Below, piece by piece: positions 14,503-22,919 of a DNA stretch of 37,000 nucleotides (position 1 is its first letter; each line of letters starts with the position of its first letter). This stretch comes from Pseudobdellovibrio sp. (GTDB lineage Bacteria; Bdellovibrionota; Bdellovibrionia; Bdellovibrionales; Bdellovibrionaceae): contig JAMPXC010000030.1 of assembly GCA_023701385.1 (NCBI GenBank), forward strand, positions 1-37,000, read 5' to 3'. The notes beneath the pieces are model-generated. The model saw only the letters and a program-made list of their open reading frames with translations, did no database searches and was not told the DNA's origin. The translations under genes were made by a program, and so were the position numbers.

Positions 14503-16000
14503 GAGTTACTCCAGGAAGTAACTTAGCCTTATCAAGTGATGTTGGATCTTCTAAACTTGCTAATGGCACAGTCGTGTACTGAACCGCAAAGTGAGCTGAT
14601 GGTCTGTCATTACCTGATTTACCCATACCACCAAACGGTAAGCGTGAGCTTGCGCCATTTGTTGTACGGTTCCAGTTTAATAAACCAACGCGCGCTTTTA
14701 AAATCGCTTCGTTATAAAGTTCTCTGTTTTTTGTAAATAGCGCCATTGCTAAACCGTAGCCTGTTGAATTCACCATTTCCATCGTGTTTTCAAAATCACT
14801 TGAACGGTAAATAGCTACATTCGGGCCGAAGATTTCTGTTTTTTGGTAAACCGAATTTTTATCAAACGATTTTACTAAATGGATTGATGGCGTTACGTAG
14901 TGACCTTTGTTTTCTAAATCCAAAGATTTACCACGCATTAAGTTTTCACAGTTTTCACGGTTCGCCATTTCTTGGAAACGGATATATTTTTCAACCGCAC
15001 CGCCATTAATCAATGGTCCCATAAATGGATTTTTTGACCAGTGGCCAATTGTTAATTTTTTAGCTGTTTTGTAAAAACGCTCTGTAAATTCGTCAGCAAT
15101 TTTATCATGTAAAATCACGCGTGAAGTTCCTGAACAACGTTGGCCTGTTGACATATAAGCACCTACGATTGTTTCATAGATCGCTTTATCCATGTCGGCA
15201 TCATCCCAAACCACAGTTGTATTTTTACCGCCCATTTCAAGCGCTAAGATTTTCCAGTAGTGGTTTAAAGTTTCTTGTTTGATCTTAAGACCAACTTCGT
15301 ATGAACCGGTAAATAAGATACCATCAATCGCTTCGTGAGCGACAAGTCGACGGCCTGTTTCAGCTTCACCGTGAATCATATTAAATACACCCGCCGGGAA
15401 TTGCGCTTTTTCAAAAATTTGCGCGTACAATTGGCCAACGTATGGTGTTTGTTCAGACGGTTTATAAACAATCGTGTTACCCGTCACTAAGCCTGGAATA
15501 ATGTGACCGTTGGGTAAATGCGCCGGAAAATTGAAAGGCCCGATCACCGCCATCACGCCGCGTGATTTAAAACGGATCACACCTTCAACTTGTGGAAGTG
15601 CATTTGGAATATGTTCTTCTTGAACCAGTTTTAAAGATTCATTCAATGTTACATCAATTTTTGCTGACAAAGCCTTAGCTTCAGATGTGGCATCCCATAA
15701 AGCTTTACCTGTATCACGGGCGATCGCTTCAGCCATTTCAGCTTCGTGAGCTACGAATAATTCTTTTAAACGTAAGCAGTATTTTTTTCTTTCATCTAAA
15801 GAAAGTTTCGCCCACGGTAGATAAGCTTTTTTTGCTGCCGTAATAGCTTGCTCAACATGATCTAAGCTATAGCTCACTGTCATGATTTCATCAGATAAAT
15901 CTCCCGGAGAAATATCTTTGAATTGGCCATCGGATTTTGATCCTTTAACAAATTGACCATTAATAAAATCACCTAAAAATGGAGTCGTTTTGTAGTTCAT
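14495..16000 (-). CDS. astD: N-succinylglutamate 5-semialdehyde dehydrogenase (AstD)
   Basis: NAD-dependent oxidation of succinylglutamate semialdehyde to succinylglutamate, fourth step of the arginine succinyltransferase (AST) pathway. It has the aldehyde dehydrogenase fold: PFNFPAHLPNGHI (N157), LEMGGKN with general base E255, and GQRCSGTSR with nucleophile C289. Also present are EIFGPNVAIYR and the closing NRTTNGASSRLPFGGMGKSGN, which is close to AstD proteins. Length 501 is near the family's 490. It starts 3 bases after the astA stop and overlaps mltG, so it is inside the operon. Neighbouring astA and a class III aminotransferase support this over a generic aldehyde dehydrogenase. Confidence 0.92.
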   Translation of the reverse strand: MNYKTTPFLGDFINGQFVKGSKSDGQFKDISPGDLSDEIMTVSYSLDHVEQAITAAKKAYLPWAKLSLDERKKYCLRLKELFVAHEAEMAEAIARDTGKALWDATSEAKALSAKIDVTLNESLKLVQEEHIPNALPQVEGVIRFKSRGVMAVIGPFNFPAHLPNGHIIPGLVTGNTIVYKPSEQTPYVGQLYAQIFEKAQFPAGVFNMIHGEAETGRRLVAHEAIDGILFTGSYEVGLKIKQETLNHYWKILALEMGGKNTTVVWDDADMDKAIYETIVGAYMSTGQRCSGTSRVILHDKIADEFTERFYKTAKKLTIGHWSKNPFMGPLINGGAVEKYIRFQEMANRENCENLMRGKSLDLENKGHYVTPSIHLVKSFDKNSVYQKTEIFGPNVAIYRSSDFENTMEMVNSTGYGLAMALFTKNRELYNEAILKARVGLLNWNRTTNGASSRLPFGGMGKSGNDRPSAHFAVQYTTVPLASLEDPTSLDKAKLLPGVTLE

Positions 16001-16003
16001 ATC

Positions 16004-17032
16004 TTAATCTTTCTTCTTGAAATCAAAAGGTGTTACAAACACCTCTTGGTCTAAATCTAATTTTAAGCGATCACGTGTTTTTGCAGGCACTGCCACATAG
16101 CCATCTTGAATATCGTACGCGGTTAACATACATTTGAAATCGTCACTGCCGATACCGACTAAGCCCATTTGTTTAAATGAAGCATCTTTGCCTTCAGACA
16201 CACGTAATTTTTTACCCATTTTAATTGGTAAAATCTTTTCTGTTTCACAGCCGTAGTGCGGACCACCATCAAAAGGATCAACTTCATCTAAATATTGAAA
16301 ACCGATGCTTTCTAATAAGTGTTGCGCAGGTTTTGTCGCTTCACCTACACGACCAAGCACTAAACGCGCTTTTGAATCTAATAATGATAAATAAATATCT
16401 TCTTCTGGAAATAACGATTCGATAAATTCTTTATTTGTTTGCGAAAGTGCATCCGCTTCTTGGTACGGAAGACCTGTAAAACGTCGGCCCAAAGCTTCCC
16501 AGAACTCAGAACGGCCTTCATCAGTTAACGGTGGAGTTAATTCGCATAACACACGGTTTTCAAAACGTTCAGGGTTTAAAGCCATGTACACAAAACGACT
16601 TAAAGAAATTTGTTTACCTAAACGTTCTGGACGTCTGCGATACGCTTTATCAACTAATAACCCCCCGATTTCTGTTGGGCCATCAGTGTCTAACTGAAAA
16701 CGTAACACCTGATGAATAAAACCGATTCCTAAATCTTGAGAAAAGTGATCGCGTTTTAAAATTTTAAAATAACAGTGCGGAACTTCTTCTGAACCGTGTT
16801 TGGCGATAATTAAAGAACTTCCGACAACCATTTGTTCTTCAACATCTTCAACTACAAAAATATATTCTGATTTGTGTTTTGGAAGGTCTCCGGCAAACGA
16901 AGCTTCGCTGCGTGCAATTTTTTCGGTAATGATTTTTCGATCACCCGGTAAATTTAACAAGTTAAACTGCTTCGCTAAATCTGTTAATTGCGTAATATCG
17001 TCTTTGCTAACTGCTCTTACAATAAAGCTCAT
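16004..17032 (-). CDS. astA: Arginine/ornithine N-succinyltransferase (AstA)
   Basis: Transfers succinyl from succinyl-CoA to the alpha-amino group of arginine or ornithine. Family features are the opening FIVRAVSKDDITQLTDLA, EVPHCYFKILKRDHF, TEIGGLLVDKAYRRRPERLG, RFVYMALNPERF, SLFPEEDIYLSLL and the C-terminal FDGGPHYGCETEKILPIK. The true start is ATG 17032. It overlaps the M20 stop as ATGA (17032-17029) and has AAAGG eight bases upstream, whereas the TTG two codons earlier is too close to that site. The resulting 342 residues match E. coli AstA (344). A single copy is present here, unlike the paired aruF/aruG of Pseudomonas. Confidence 0.93.
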   Translation of the reverse strand: MSFIVRAVSKDDITQLTDLAKQFNLLNLPGDRKIITEKIARSEASFAGDLPKHKSEYIFVVEDVEEQMVVGSSLIIAKHGSEEVPHCYFKILKRDHFSQDLGIGFIHQVLRFQLDTDGPTEIGGLLVDKAYRRRPERLGKQISLSRFVYMALNPERFENRVLCELTPPLTDEGRSEFWEALGRRFTGLPYQEADALSQTNKEFIESLFPEEDIYLSLLDSKARLVLGRVGEATKPAQHLLESIGFQYLDEVDPFDGGPHYGCETEKILPIKMGKKLRVSEGKDASFKQMGLVGIGSDDFKCMLTAYDIQDGYVAVPAKTRDRLKLDLDQEVFVTPFDFKKKD

Positions 17033-18411
17033 AAACAAAACCTTTCGATCATTTTTTGGTAAAATGACGTCATTAATTCTAAGTGTTTAATTTCTACGTG
17101 TTCATTGGGCGTATGAACATTATTTTCTCTTTTTCCGGCACCGATACAGATACACTCAATACCAATACGCGAAAAAAGGCTGGCTTCATTTGTTGAAGCT
17201 AAGCTTGTGCATTGGCTTGTTTGCCCTAATTTTTCTAATTCAGCCAAAGCCCCTTTAATCAAAACTGATTTTTCATCCGTACGAAACGGACGTTTATAAT
17301 CTTGCAGGCGAAATTCTGCACCAACTTGTTCGCAGGCACGAGAAATCATCTGCATCCATTTTTCGTACTCTTCTTGCTTAACGTTTGGAAGAATACGGCA
17401 AGAGCCCGAAACCAAAATGTGGTCTTCAAAAGTTCTGATGACCCCCACACTGATTGTCGAATGCTCTGGCGTAAATACTTTATCGACCACTGACTTCATT
17501 TCGTTTTGAACTTCGTTCATGGTGTTATATAAAAAATTAATTTTTCTGATCACTGGATCTTTAAATGAAGCGGCTACGTCTAATTCCACCATCGCTTGGT
17601 TGGGAATCATGTTTTGGCGTGTGCCCGCATCCATTTCTACGATCACCACGTTGTCTGGCATTTTTGATAAGTATTCAAAAAGCTTTAACGCTGCACTTTC
17701 ACCTAAGTGCGGAGTTGAAGAGTGAGCACTTTTTCCTGAGAAAATTTTTGTCTGCGTTGATGTGTGTTCCGACAACGCTTTGTTTTTTTTGTACTCAGTC
17801 TCTTCATTGCTAAATGGAATACGCATTTCGACTGTCGCGTAACCTTTAGCGGCATTCACAATATTTAAATCTGAAGGGTCACCGATTAAAGCATACTTCG
17901 CATTGATTTTATTTTTGCGAATCAGCTTTAAAGCCCCTTGCATTCCCGTTTCTTCGCCGAAAGTTCCAACCAATACCGGTTGAAGTGTGGTAAACTTTTT
18001 ATCTTTAAGCTGTGCCAAGGCCTGCAGCTTACATAAAAAATCTAACTTAACTTCGGCAGAACCTAATCCATAAATGCGGCCATCTTCAATAACCGCATCA
18101 AACGGATTAAAATTATTTTTCTTCCATAAAGAAAAGTTACCCGGATCTACCGTATCAAGATGCGCCTGTAATAAAAATTCACTGCGCCCGGCTTGAAACG
18201 GTTCCAAACGAACAATGATGTTCGCTTGAGTGATTCCGTTTTGCATTTCTTGCTGAACTTCAACATCAAACCCAAGATCGCGGGCCAATGTTGCCAAATA
18301 CTCTGCCGCTTCTAAAGCAGAAATCTGCGGAGAGCTGTCAATCGCTATAAGCTTTCGGCAGCTACCGATAAAATCAAAAGCTTCTCGTGCAGAGACTTGG
18401 GTTGCGAGCAA
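17029..18411 (-). CDS. M20-family metallohydrolase (deacetylase/desuccinylase-like)
   Basis: Two-zinc amidohydrolase of the ArgE/DapE/carboxypeptidase G2 superfamily. Numbered from TTG 18411 (about 460 residues): AHLDTVD (H84, D86), GLGSAEVK where E120 stands in the place of the usual bridging Asp, GEETG (E153/E154), GDPSD, and a C-terminal zinc-ligand region ENNVHTPNEH. A dimerisation domain with HSSTPH is inserted in the middle. The frame opens at 18441, but TTG 18411 follows AGAAGGA at the right spacing and removes a basic stretch foreign to the family. Its stop overlaps the astA start as ATGA. Position suggests removal of acyl groups from AST intermediates, possibly the last step normally done by AstE; this is inference. 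Confidence 0.85.
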   Translation of the reverse strand: MLATQVSAREAFDFIGSCRKLIAIDSSPQISALEAAEYLATLARDLGFDVEVQQEMQNGITQANIIVRLEPFQAGRSEFLLQAHLDTVDPGNFSLWKKNNFNPFDAVIEDGRIYGLGSAEVKLDFLCKLQALAQLKDKKFTTLQPVLVGTFGEETGMQGALKLIRKNKINAKYALIGDPSDLNIVNAAKGYATVEMRIPFSNEETEYKKNKALSEHTSTQTKIFSGKSAHSSTPHLGESAALKLFEYLSKMPDNVVIVEMDAGTRQNMIPNQAMVELDVAASFKDPVIRKINFLYNTMNEVQNEMKSVVDKVFTPEHSTISVGVIRTFEDHILVSGSCRILPNVKQEEYEKWMQMISRACEQVGAEFRLQDYKRPFRTDEKSVLIKGALAELEKLGQTSQCTSLASTNEASLFSRIGIECICIGAGKRENNVHTPNEHVEIKHLELMTSFYQKMIERFCL

Positions 18412-18412
18412 A

Positions 18413-19834
18413 CTAAAGTCCTTCTTGCACCGTTTTTTCAATCACTTCTAACGCTAAGGCAATATCTGAATCTTGGATAATTGCCGGCACTAAGAAGCGG
18501 ATGCGAACTGGATCTTTACCGCAAGTAAATGCGATGATTCCGTTTTTAAATAATTTTTTAACAAATAATTCAGCTTGTTCTTTTTTACCTTCAAACGGCG
18601 TAAACGCGATCATTAACCCCATACCACCAGCGTCTGTTAATAAACCTTTGCAAGTTGTTTCATTTAAACGGTTGATGCCGTGAATGAAATGATTGTGAAT
18701 TTGTTGAATGCGGCCGTTAGGTCCGATGTAACCTTCTTCAAGCATTTCTAACATTTCAAGACCAGCTGTCATCGAGCTCGTACCACCAGAGAATGTTCCT
18801 GCGATCAAACCTGGTTTTGGGTTGTACTCTTCAGTGTAAAGTGTGCAGCCTAATTGAACCGTTTTAGCTAACGTTACGATATCAACGTATTGGCCTAAGT
18901 TCATTGTTTCAAAAGCAAAAAATTCGCCCGTGCGTGCAAACGTTTGAACTTCATCTGCCCAAACAGCAATTTTTTGTTCATTACAAAATGCTAACATAGG
19001 TTCATAGAATTCACGTGGAGTTGGAACAAAGCCGCCTTCACCTAACATCGGTTCAAAAGAGAACGCAGCGATTTGTTTATCAAATTTAGCAGCGTGTTCT
19101 TTTAAAATGCGTAATGCATTTTCTGCTGATTTAGGATCTTTCTTATCGTAGTTCGGAATACGTAAGACTTCGTTGTATTCTGGAAGACCTTGTTTGTACG
19201 CCGGGTTGTCAGTGACTTCAGCCATCATTGTAGAACGACCAGCAAAAGCATTTTTCATTGCCACGATCATTTTAGCTGGAGAATTTTTTTGACGAGCCAT
19301 TTTTACAGCGTTTTCATTCGCCATAGTTCCGCAAGTTGAAAACCAAGCGTGTTTAAGACGAGATTTGCGACCAGCGATTTGAACTAACTTTTCAGTTAAC
19401 TTAATGTAGTCGTTATTTGGTTGCAGGTTACCTTGCATGATCACATCAGCTAAAGCACCGCGAACAGCCGCTTTCATCACACGTGGGTGCGCGTGACCCA
19501 TTAAGTGAATACCGATACCGTTGATTAAATCCATTTTCACAGAACCATCTTCAAGTTCTACGTATACACCTTGGCCTGCGCCTGTTCCGATGTAAGGGTG
19601 ATAAAGTGGACGACCGCGAAGCGCTGCGATGTGATCCATTTTGTTTTTGTTTTTTTCAATTAAAGTTGGTTGAGGAGGTTGAATCGTTTGAATGGCGCTA
19701 TTGATCACCATAACTTCATCGACAAGATCATTCACAAGACCTTCTACAACTGGATCGTGGTCAAGTTTTCTGCCGGTTAAAAGTTCGTCTGCATTTTGCA
19801 CTTTGGCGATAGCGCCTTTGATAGCTGATAACAT
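18413..19834 (-). CDS. Class III PLP aminotransferase (ornithine/succinylornithine/lysine-type)
   Basis: Transfers the terminal amino group of an omega-amino acid to 2-oxoglutarate. Fold type I features: FSTCGTMANENAVKMAR (166-182, phosphate cup), WADEVQTFARTGEFF with D294 contacting the pyridine nitrogen, and TLAKTVQLG with PLP lysine K324. At 473 residues it is longer than AstC (about 406) because of a 75-residue N-terminal helical extension. That extension plus the HPYIGTGAGQG block recalls lysine 6-/4-aminobutyrate-type enzymes, so I leave the symbol blank. In this operon the expected substrate is N2-succinylornithine. A Shine-Dalgarno (GAGGAAA) precedes the ATG. It is first in the operon and overlaps the M20 gene region. 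Confidence 0.88.
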   Translation of the reverse strand: MLSAIKGAIAKVQNADELLTGRKLDHDPVVEGLVNDLVDEVMVINSAIQTIQPPQPTLIEKNKNKMDHIAALRGRPLYHPYIGTGAGQGVYVELEDGSVKMDLINGIGIHLMGHAHPRVMKAAVRGALADVIMQGNLQPNNDYIKLTEKLVQIAGRKSRLKHAWFSTCGTMANENAVKMARQKNSPAKMIVAMKNAFAGRSTMMAEVTDNPAYKQGLPEYNEVLRIPNYDKKDPKSAENALRILKEHAAKFDKQIAAFSFEPMLGEGGFVPTPREFYEPMLAFCNEQKIAVWADEVQTFARTGEFFAFETMNLGQYVDIVTLAKTVQLGCTLYTEEYNPKPGLIAGTFSGGTSSMTAGLEMLEMLEEGYIGPNGRIQQIHNHFIHGINRLNETTCKGLLTDAGGMGLMIAFTPFEGKKEQAELFVKKLFKNGIIAFTCGKDPVRIRFLVPAIIQDSDIALALEVIEKTVQEGL

Positions 19835-19898
19835 GGTTTTTTCCTCGTATTTATAGAGAGTGTTTTTAAGTCCATAGAATACCTTGTTGCAACGAGCT

Positions 19899-19928
19899 AT
19901 GACAAGGAAAGCACTCCTCCATTAGACT
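19899..19928 (+). promoter_or_regulatory. Candidate sigma70 promoter predicting a leaderless mRNA for the 19936 gene
   Basis: ATGACA (19899-19904), 18-base spacer, TAGACT (19923-19928), then 7 bases to ATG 19936. The start codon would be at or next to the transcription start. The gene has no usable Shine-Dalgarno sequence. Confidence 0.4.
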
Positions 19929-19935
19929 TTCTGCT

Positions 19936-20709
19936 ATGCAGCCTACAGCCGATTTCCAACAAAACTTTCAAAATGCTTTATCTTTGCAGCAGCAGAAAAA
20001 ATATGACGAAGCGTTATCGGCTTATAAGTCACTTTTAGAGCAGAACCCCGACCTAAGCCGAGACCAAGTGGCTGATATTAGCTATAATGCCGCCCTTGCC
20101 GCGTTCGGAAAACAGGATTTTCTACAAAGCTATGTCTATACACAAAAAGCACTTTTACTAAGACCTCGTCATAGCCAGGCCACAGAATTAGCCGCCAAGG
20201 TGCAAACTCATTTTAAAGTTAAAGCAACCCCGCATGATATTTCGTTATTAGAAAATTTGAACAAAGCGGGCTTGGAAGCCGTACCTGTTGAGGCTTTGTG
20301 GGTTTGCGCCACTGTTTTCTTTGTGATCTTTTTACGAAGCATTTTTAATTTTTATTTAGCTCGTAAAAAAGAAATTTTAGAAAATTTAAAATTCAGCCGT
20401 TATTCGTTCAAAAATTATTTGTGGTTGGTTTTATTTTTAGTTTTTTCTGTTTTTGCCGGAATGAAAATTTGGGAAGAACAGACCCCAAAAGCTTTAATCA
20501 GAACTGAACAAGCGGTGTTAAAAACAGCGGCTGGTGAAAATCAAGCAGCCCTTTCTGACTTACCGGGTGGCAGCCTTGTGCACATTTTACGAGTGGCTAA
20601 AATCAACGATATTCTTTATTTTCAAATCAAATATCCGGGCGGAATTTCCGGCTGGGCAAAGAAAGACGATTTAGAGCTAATTTCCGCATCAAAAATGCCC
20701 AAAGACTAA
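19936..20709 (+). CDS. TPR and SH3-domain inner-membrane protein, BatE-like
   Basis: 257 residues. Residues about 8-95 form two to three tetratricopeptide-like helical pairs (KKYDEALSAYKSLLEQNPDL, DFLQSYVYTQKALLLRPRH). Transmembrane helices lie at about 120-141 and 160-178, and residues about 187-252 form a bacterial SH3-like domain (AGENQAALSDLPGGSLVHIL, ISGWAKKDDLELI). TPR, two membrane helices and SH3 is the layout of BatE of the Bat aerotolerance cluster. The other Bat genes (MoxR ATPase, VWA proteins) are not in this window, so the name is by architecture only. Translation is probably leaderless. Confidence 0.65.
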   Translation: MQPTADFQQNFQNALSLQQQKKYDEALSAYKSLLEQNPDLSRDQVADISYNAALAAFGKQDFLQSYVYTQKALLLRPRHSQATELAAKVQTHFKVKATPHDISLLENLNKAGLEAVPVEALWVCATVFFVIFLRSIFNFYLARKKEILENLKFSRYSFKNYLWLVLFLVFSVFAGMKIWEEQTPKALIRTEQAVLKTAAGENQAALSDLPGGSLVHILRVAKINDILYFQIKYPGGISGWAKKDDLELISASKMPKD

Positions 20710-20741
20710 CCAAAAACGCGTGCGTTAGTGTCTAATTTTTT
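20703..20741 (+). terminator. Probable intrinsic terminator after the BatE-like gene
   Basis: AGAC-TAAC (20703-20710) can pair with GTTA and GTCT (20724-20727, 20730-20733) with a two-base bulge, followed at once by AA and a run of seven T. The left arm overlaps the stop codon. The stem is imperfect but the T run is clear. Confidence 0.4.
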
Positions 20742-20786
20742 TGACTTCAAACCAGGCTTGGGTTGTTATGTTTTTTGAGGTCGACT

Positions 20787-21542
20787 GTGAATTCTATGAC
20801 AAGTGTTAACTCATTGAAATTATTTGTAGTTTCTTTAATGGCGTGGGGCTTTCTTTTTTCCTGTGCAACCCAAGAAAAAGATTTAAACACGGCTGAAGGA
20901 TTATTTGCTTACGCCAAAGAATTCGCAGATGCCGAACGCTACGAAGTGGCTTTAGCCAAATACGCCGATGTTCGTAATAAATTTCCGTACAGCAATTTAG
21001 CCACTGAAGCTGAATTAGCGATTGCTGATGTTCATTACCAACGTGAATCATACACAGAATCTGAAGTGGCTTATCAAAACTTCAGAGATCTTCACCCTAA
21101 ACATCCAAAGTCTGATTACGTTTTATACCGCATTGCTATGAGCTACTACATGCAATTACCTGAAACGATTGATCGCGATTTATCAGTTGGTAAAGACGCC
21201 ATTTATCACTTCATGGAATTAACTAAGCTGTATCCAAAATCAGAATTTGCAGCTGATAGCAAAGCAAAACGTGACGACGTATTTTCGCGTTTAGCGCAAA
21301 AAGAATTATACATCGCCGATTTCTACTTCAAAGACGAAAAATATTCTGCGGCTCTTCGCAGATACGAGTCAGCTTTATACAAATACCCTGGTCTTGGCTT
21401 TGATCCACGTGCGCATTTAGGTGCTGCAAAAAGTGCTGCAAAACTTTCTGATCAAAAAAAACAAGACTTACACGCTAAAGCTCTTACGACTAAATATCCA
21501 AACTCTGATGAAGCGCAAAAGTTAAAAAGTGAGGGGCTTTAA
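20787..21542 (+). CDS. bamD: Outer-membrane assembly lipoprotein BamD-like (TPR)
   Basis: Lipoprotein component of the BAM complex that inserts outer-membrane beta-barrels. Numbered from GTG 20787 (251 residues): a lipoprotein signal peptide with LFSC and acylated C26, then TPR-type helical repeats with the BamD pattern of residues before a conserved Tyr/Phe-Pro (NKFPYSNLATEAELAIADVH, LHPKHPKSDYVLYRIAMSYY, LYPKSEFAADSKAKRDDV). GTG 20787 is preceded by TGAGG at good spacing. The frame extends to a TTG at 20763 that lacks a ribosome-binding site. It is followed 2 bases later by a TPR gene, so these are cotranscribed. Length matches BamD (about 245). Confidence 0.88.
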   Translation: MNSMTSVNSLKLFVVSLMAWGFLFSCATQEKDLNTAEGLFAYAKEFADAERYEVALAKYADVRNKFPYSNLATEAELAIADVHYQRESYTESEVAYQNFRDLHPKHPKSDYVLYRIAMSYYMQLPETIDRDLSVGKDAIYHFMELTKLYPKSEFAADSKAKRDDVFSRLAQKELYIADFYFKDEKYSAALRRYESALYKYPGLGFDPRAHLGAAKSAAKLSDQKKQDLHAKALTTKYPNSDEAQKLKSEGL

Positions 21543-21544
21543 AC

Positions 21545-22270
21545 ATGAGATCTTTTTCTGGACAACTTCTTGATGAAGCTCGTGAAGCGTTTATCGACGG
21601 TAAATATCAACAAGCTGAACCGCTGTTGATGCAGCCGACGTTAATCAATTCGAACAATCCTGAAATTTATCAGATGTTAGCTACGATTTATTACAACCGT
21701 GGCCAATTCAATAAAGCGATTAAAACTTTCAAAAAAGCTTTAGAGATAGATCCAGCTTATTCAGATGCTGCCGTTGGTTTATCAATTATCTTAAACGACC
21801 TTGGTAAATACGACGAAGCTAAAAAAGTTTTTGAACAAGCCCAAGCTATTGTTGATAAGAAAAAATCTTTCCAACAAAGCTCAAACTTAGAAGAAAAAAT
21901 TGCGACTAAGCACATTGAAACAGCCGATCTGTACTTACAAATCCGCAGATTTGATGAAGCTTTAGAGCAATACATGAAGGCTTACCGTCTTTCTTCTAAA
22001 AAAGGTGATATCGCCTTACTTATCTCTGAATGTTACGTGCAAGCGGGACAAAAAGATAAAGCGATTAAAGAATTAAAAGCTGTGATTCAGTACGATAGCA
22101 AACTGATTAAACCTCGTCTTAAGCTTGGATTAATCTTATACAACTCGCATATGGTTGCCGAGGCTGTTGAACAGTGGGAAAATATTATTCGTTTAGAGCC
22201 AAAGAACACGGAAGCTTTACGTTACTTAAAAATGGCTCAAACAACTGGAATTACTAATTTAGATTTTTAA
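21545..22270 (+). CDS. Tetratricopeptide-repeat protein
   Basis: 241 residues built almost entirely of TPR units (about six). The clearest are PEIYQMLATIYYNRGQFNKA with KTFKKALEIDPAYSDA, then VGLSIILNDLGKYDEAKKVF, ADLYLQIRRFDEALEQYMKA and LLISECYVQAGQKDKAIKEL. There is no signal peptide or membrane helix, so it is probably a cytoplasmic scaffold. The Shine-Dalgarno GAGGGG overlaps the bamD end and the gap is 2 bases, implying coupling. Partner unknown; linkage to bamD and hpt is conservation-type context only. Confidence 0.85.
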   Translation: MRSFSGQLLDEAREAFIDGKYQQAEPLLMQPTLINSNNPEIYQMLATIYYNRGQFNKAIKTFKKALEIDPAYSDAAVGLSIILNDLGKYDEAKKVFEQAQAIVDKKKSFQQSSNLEEKIATKHIETADLYLQIRRFDEALEQYMKAYRLSSKKGDIALLISECYVQAGQKDKAIKELKAVIQYDSKLIKPRLKLGLILYNSHMVAEAVEQWENIIRLEPKNTEALRYLKMAQTTGITNLDF

Positions 22271-22296
22271 TTTATACTGCTTAAAAGGACTTAACT

Positions 22297-22815
22297 ATGA
22301 AACAGATCCGCGATGAAATGGCCGCATTCTTAAAACAAGAAGATATCCAAAAGTTAGTTGGTAAATTAGCTGCTCAGATCGAAAACGATTACGAAGGCCG
22401 CGAAATTATCTTTATCTGCCCTTTACGCGGTTCTATTCATTTAACTGCGGATTTAATGCGTAGAATTTCTTTACCTCAACAAGTTGATTTCGTTTTTGTT
22501 CGTTCAACTGAAAAAGGCGGAGCGATCAGCATGCAAAAAGATATTTCAATCAATATCACAGGAAAAGATGTGATTATCGTTGAAGAAATTATCGATACAG
22601 GCCGCACACTATCTTACTTAAAAGATCGTCTGTTAGCTTCAAAACCGGCTTCATTAAAAATCGTAACTTTATTAGATAAACCAGCACGCCGCGAATTACC
22701 TATTCGCGCCGATTACATCGGTAAAACGATTGAAGATCGTTACGTCGTTGGTTACGGCATGGATAGCGATGAAAAAGGCCGTAACTATTCTGAAATTTAC
22801 GTCTTAAAAAATTAG
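22297..22815 (+). CDS. hpt: Hypoxanthine (hypoxanthine-guanine) phosphoribosyltransferase
   Basis: Purine salvage: hypoxanthine or guanine plus PRPP gives IMP or GMP. 172 residues, normal for Hpt. The PRPP loop is DVIIVEEIIDTGRTL (91-105). The PPi-binding loop is in ICPLRGSIHLTADLMR (L43-R44-G45), and the flexible-loop region is RSTEKG. The base-binding C-terminal region is DRYVVGYGMDSDEKGRN with the conserved VGYG-D. AAAAGGAC precedes the ATG. It is third in a likely bamD-TPR-hpt transcript, 26 bases after the TPR stop. Confidence 0.93.
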   Translation: MKQIRDEMAAFLKQEDIQKLVGKLAAQIENDYEGREIIFICPLRGSIHLTADLMRRISLPQQVDFVFVRSTEKGGAISMQKDISINITGKDVIIVEEIIDTGRTLSYLKDRLLASKPASLKIVTLLDKPARRELPIRADYIGKTIEDRYVVGYGMDSDEKGRNYSEIYVLKN

Positions 22816-22830
22816 TCTTTTGATTTTGTG

Positions 22831-22853
22831 GTATTTGCGACTTACGCAAATAC
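22831..22853. terminator. Perfect 9-bp hairpin between hpt and the small minus-strand ORF
   Basis: GTATTTGCG (22831-22839) and CGCAAATAC (22845-22853) flank a 5-base loop containing the small ORF's stop codon. It lies between convergent genes and could end both transcripts, but neither side has a real T run, so termination efficiency is doubtful. Confidence 0.5.
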
Positions 22854-22919
22854 TGCATTCACGATAAAAAGTGTTAATACACACACCACGTACAATAGTA
22901 CGAAATTCTTTGGAATCAT
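22842..22919 (-). CDS. Small hydrophobic peptide, 25 residues, putative membrane peptide
   Basis: ATG at 22919-22917 is preceded on the minus strand by GAGGAGAT at normal spacing. The frame has 25 codons to TAA 22844-22842. The product begins MIPKNFVLLY and is otherwise almost wholly hydrophobic (about residues 6-25, with VCVLTLFIVNAVFA at the end), enough for one transmembrane helix or a signal-peptide-like segment. I recognise no family. The strong ribosome-binding site and the stem-loop placed exactly over its stop support a real gene. Short length leaves chance possible. Confidence 0.5.
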   Translation of the reverse strand: MIPKNFVLLYVVCVLTLFIVNAVFA

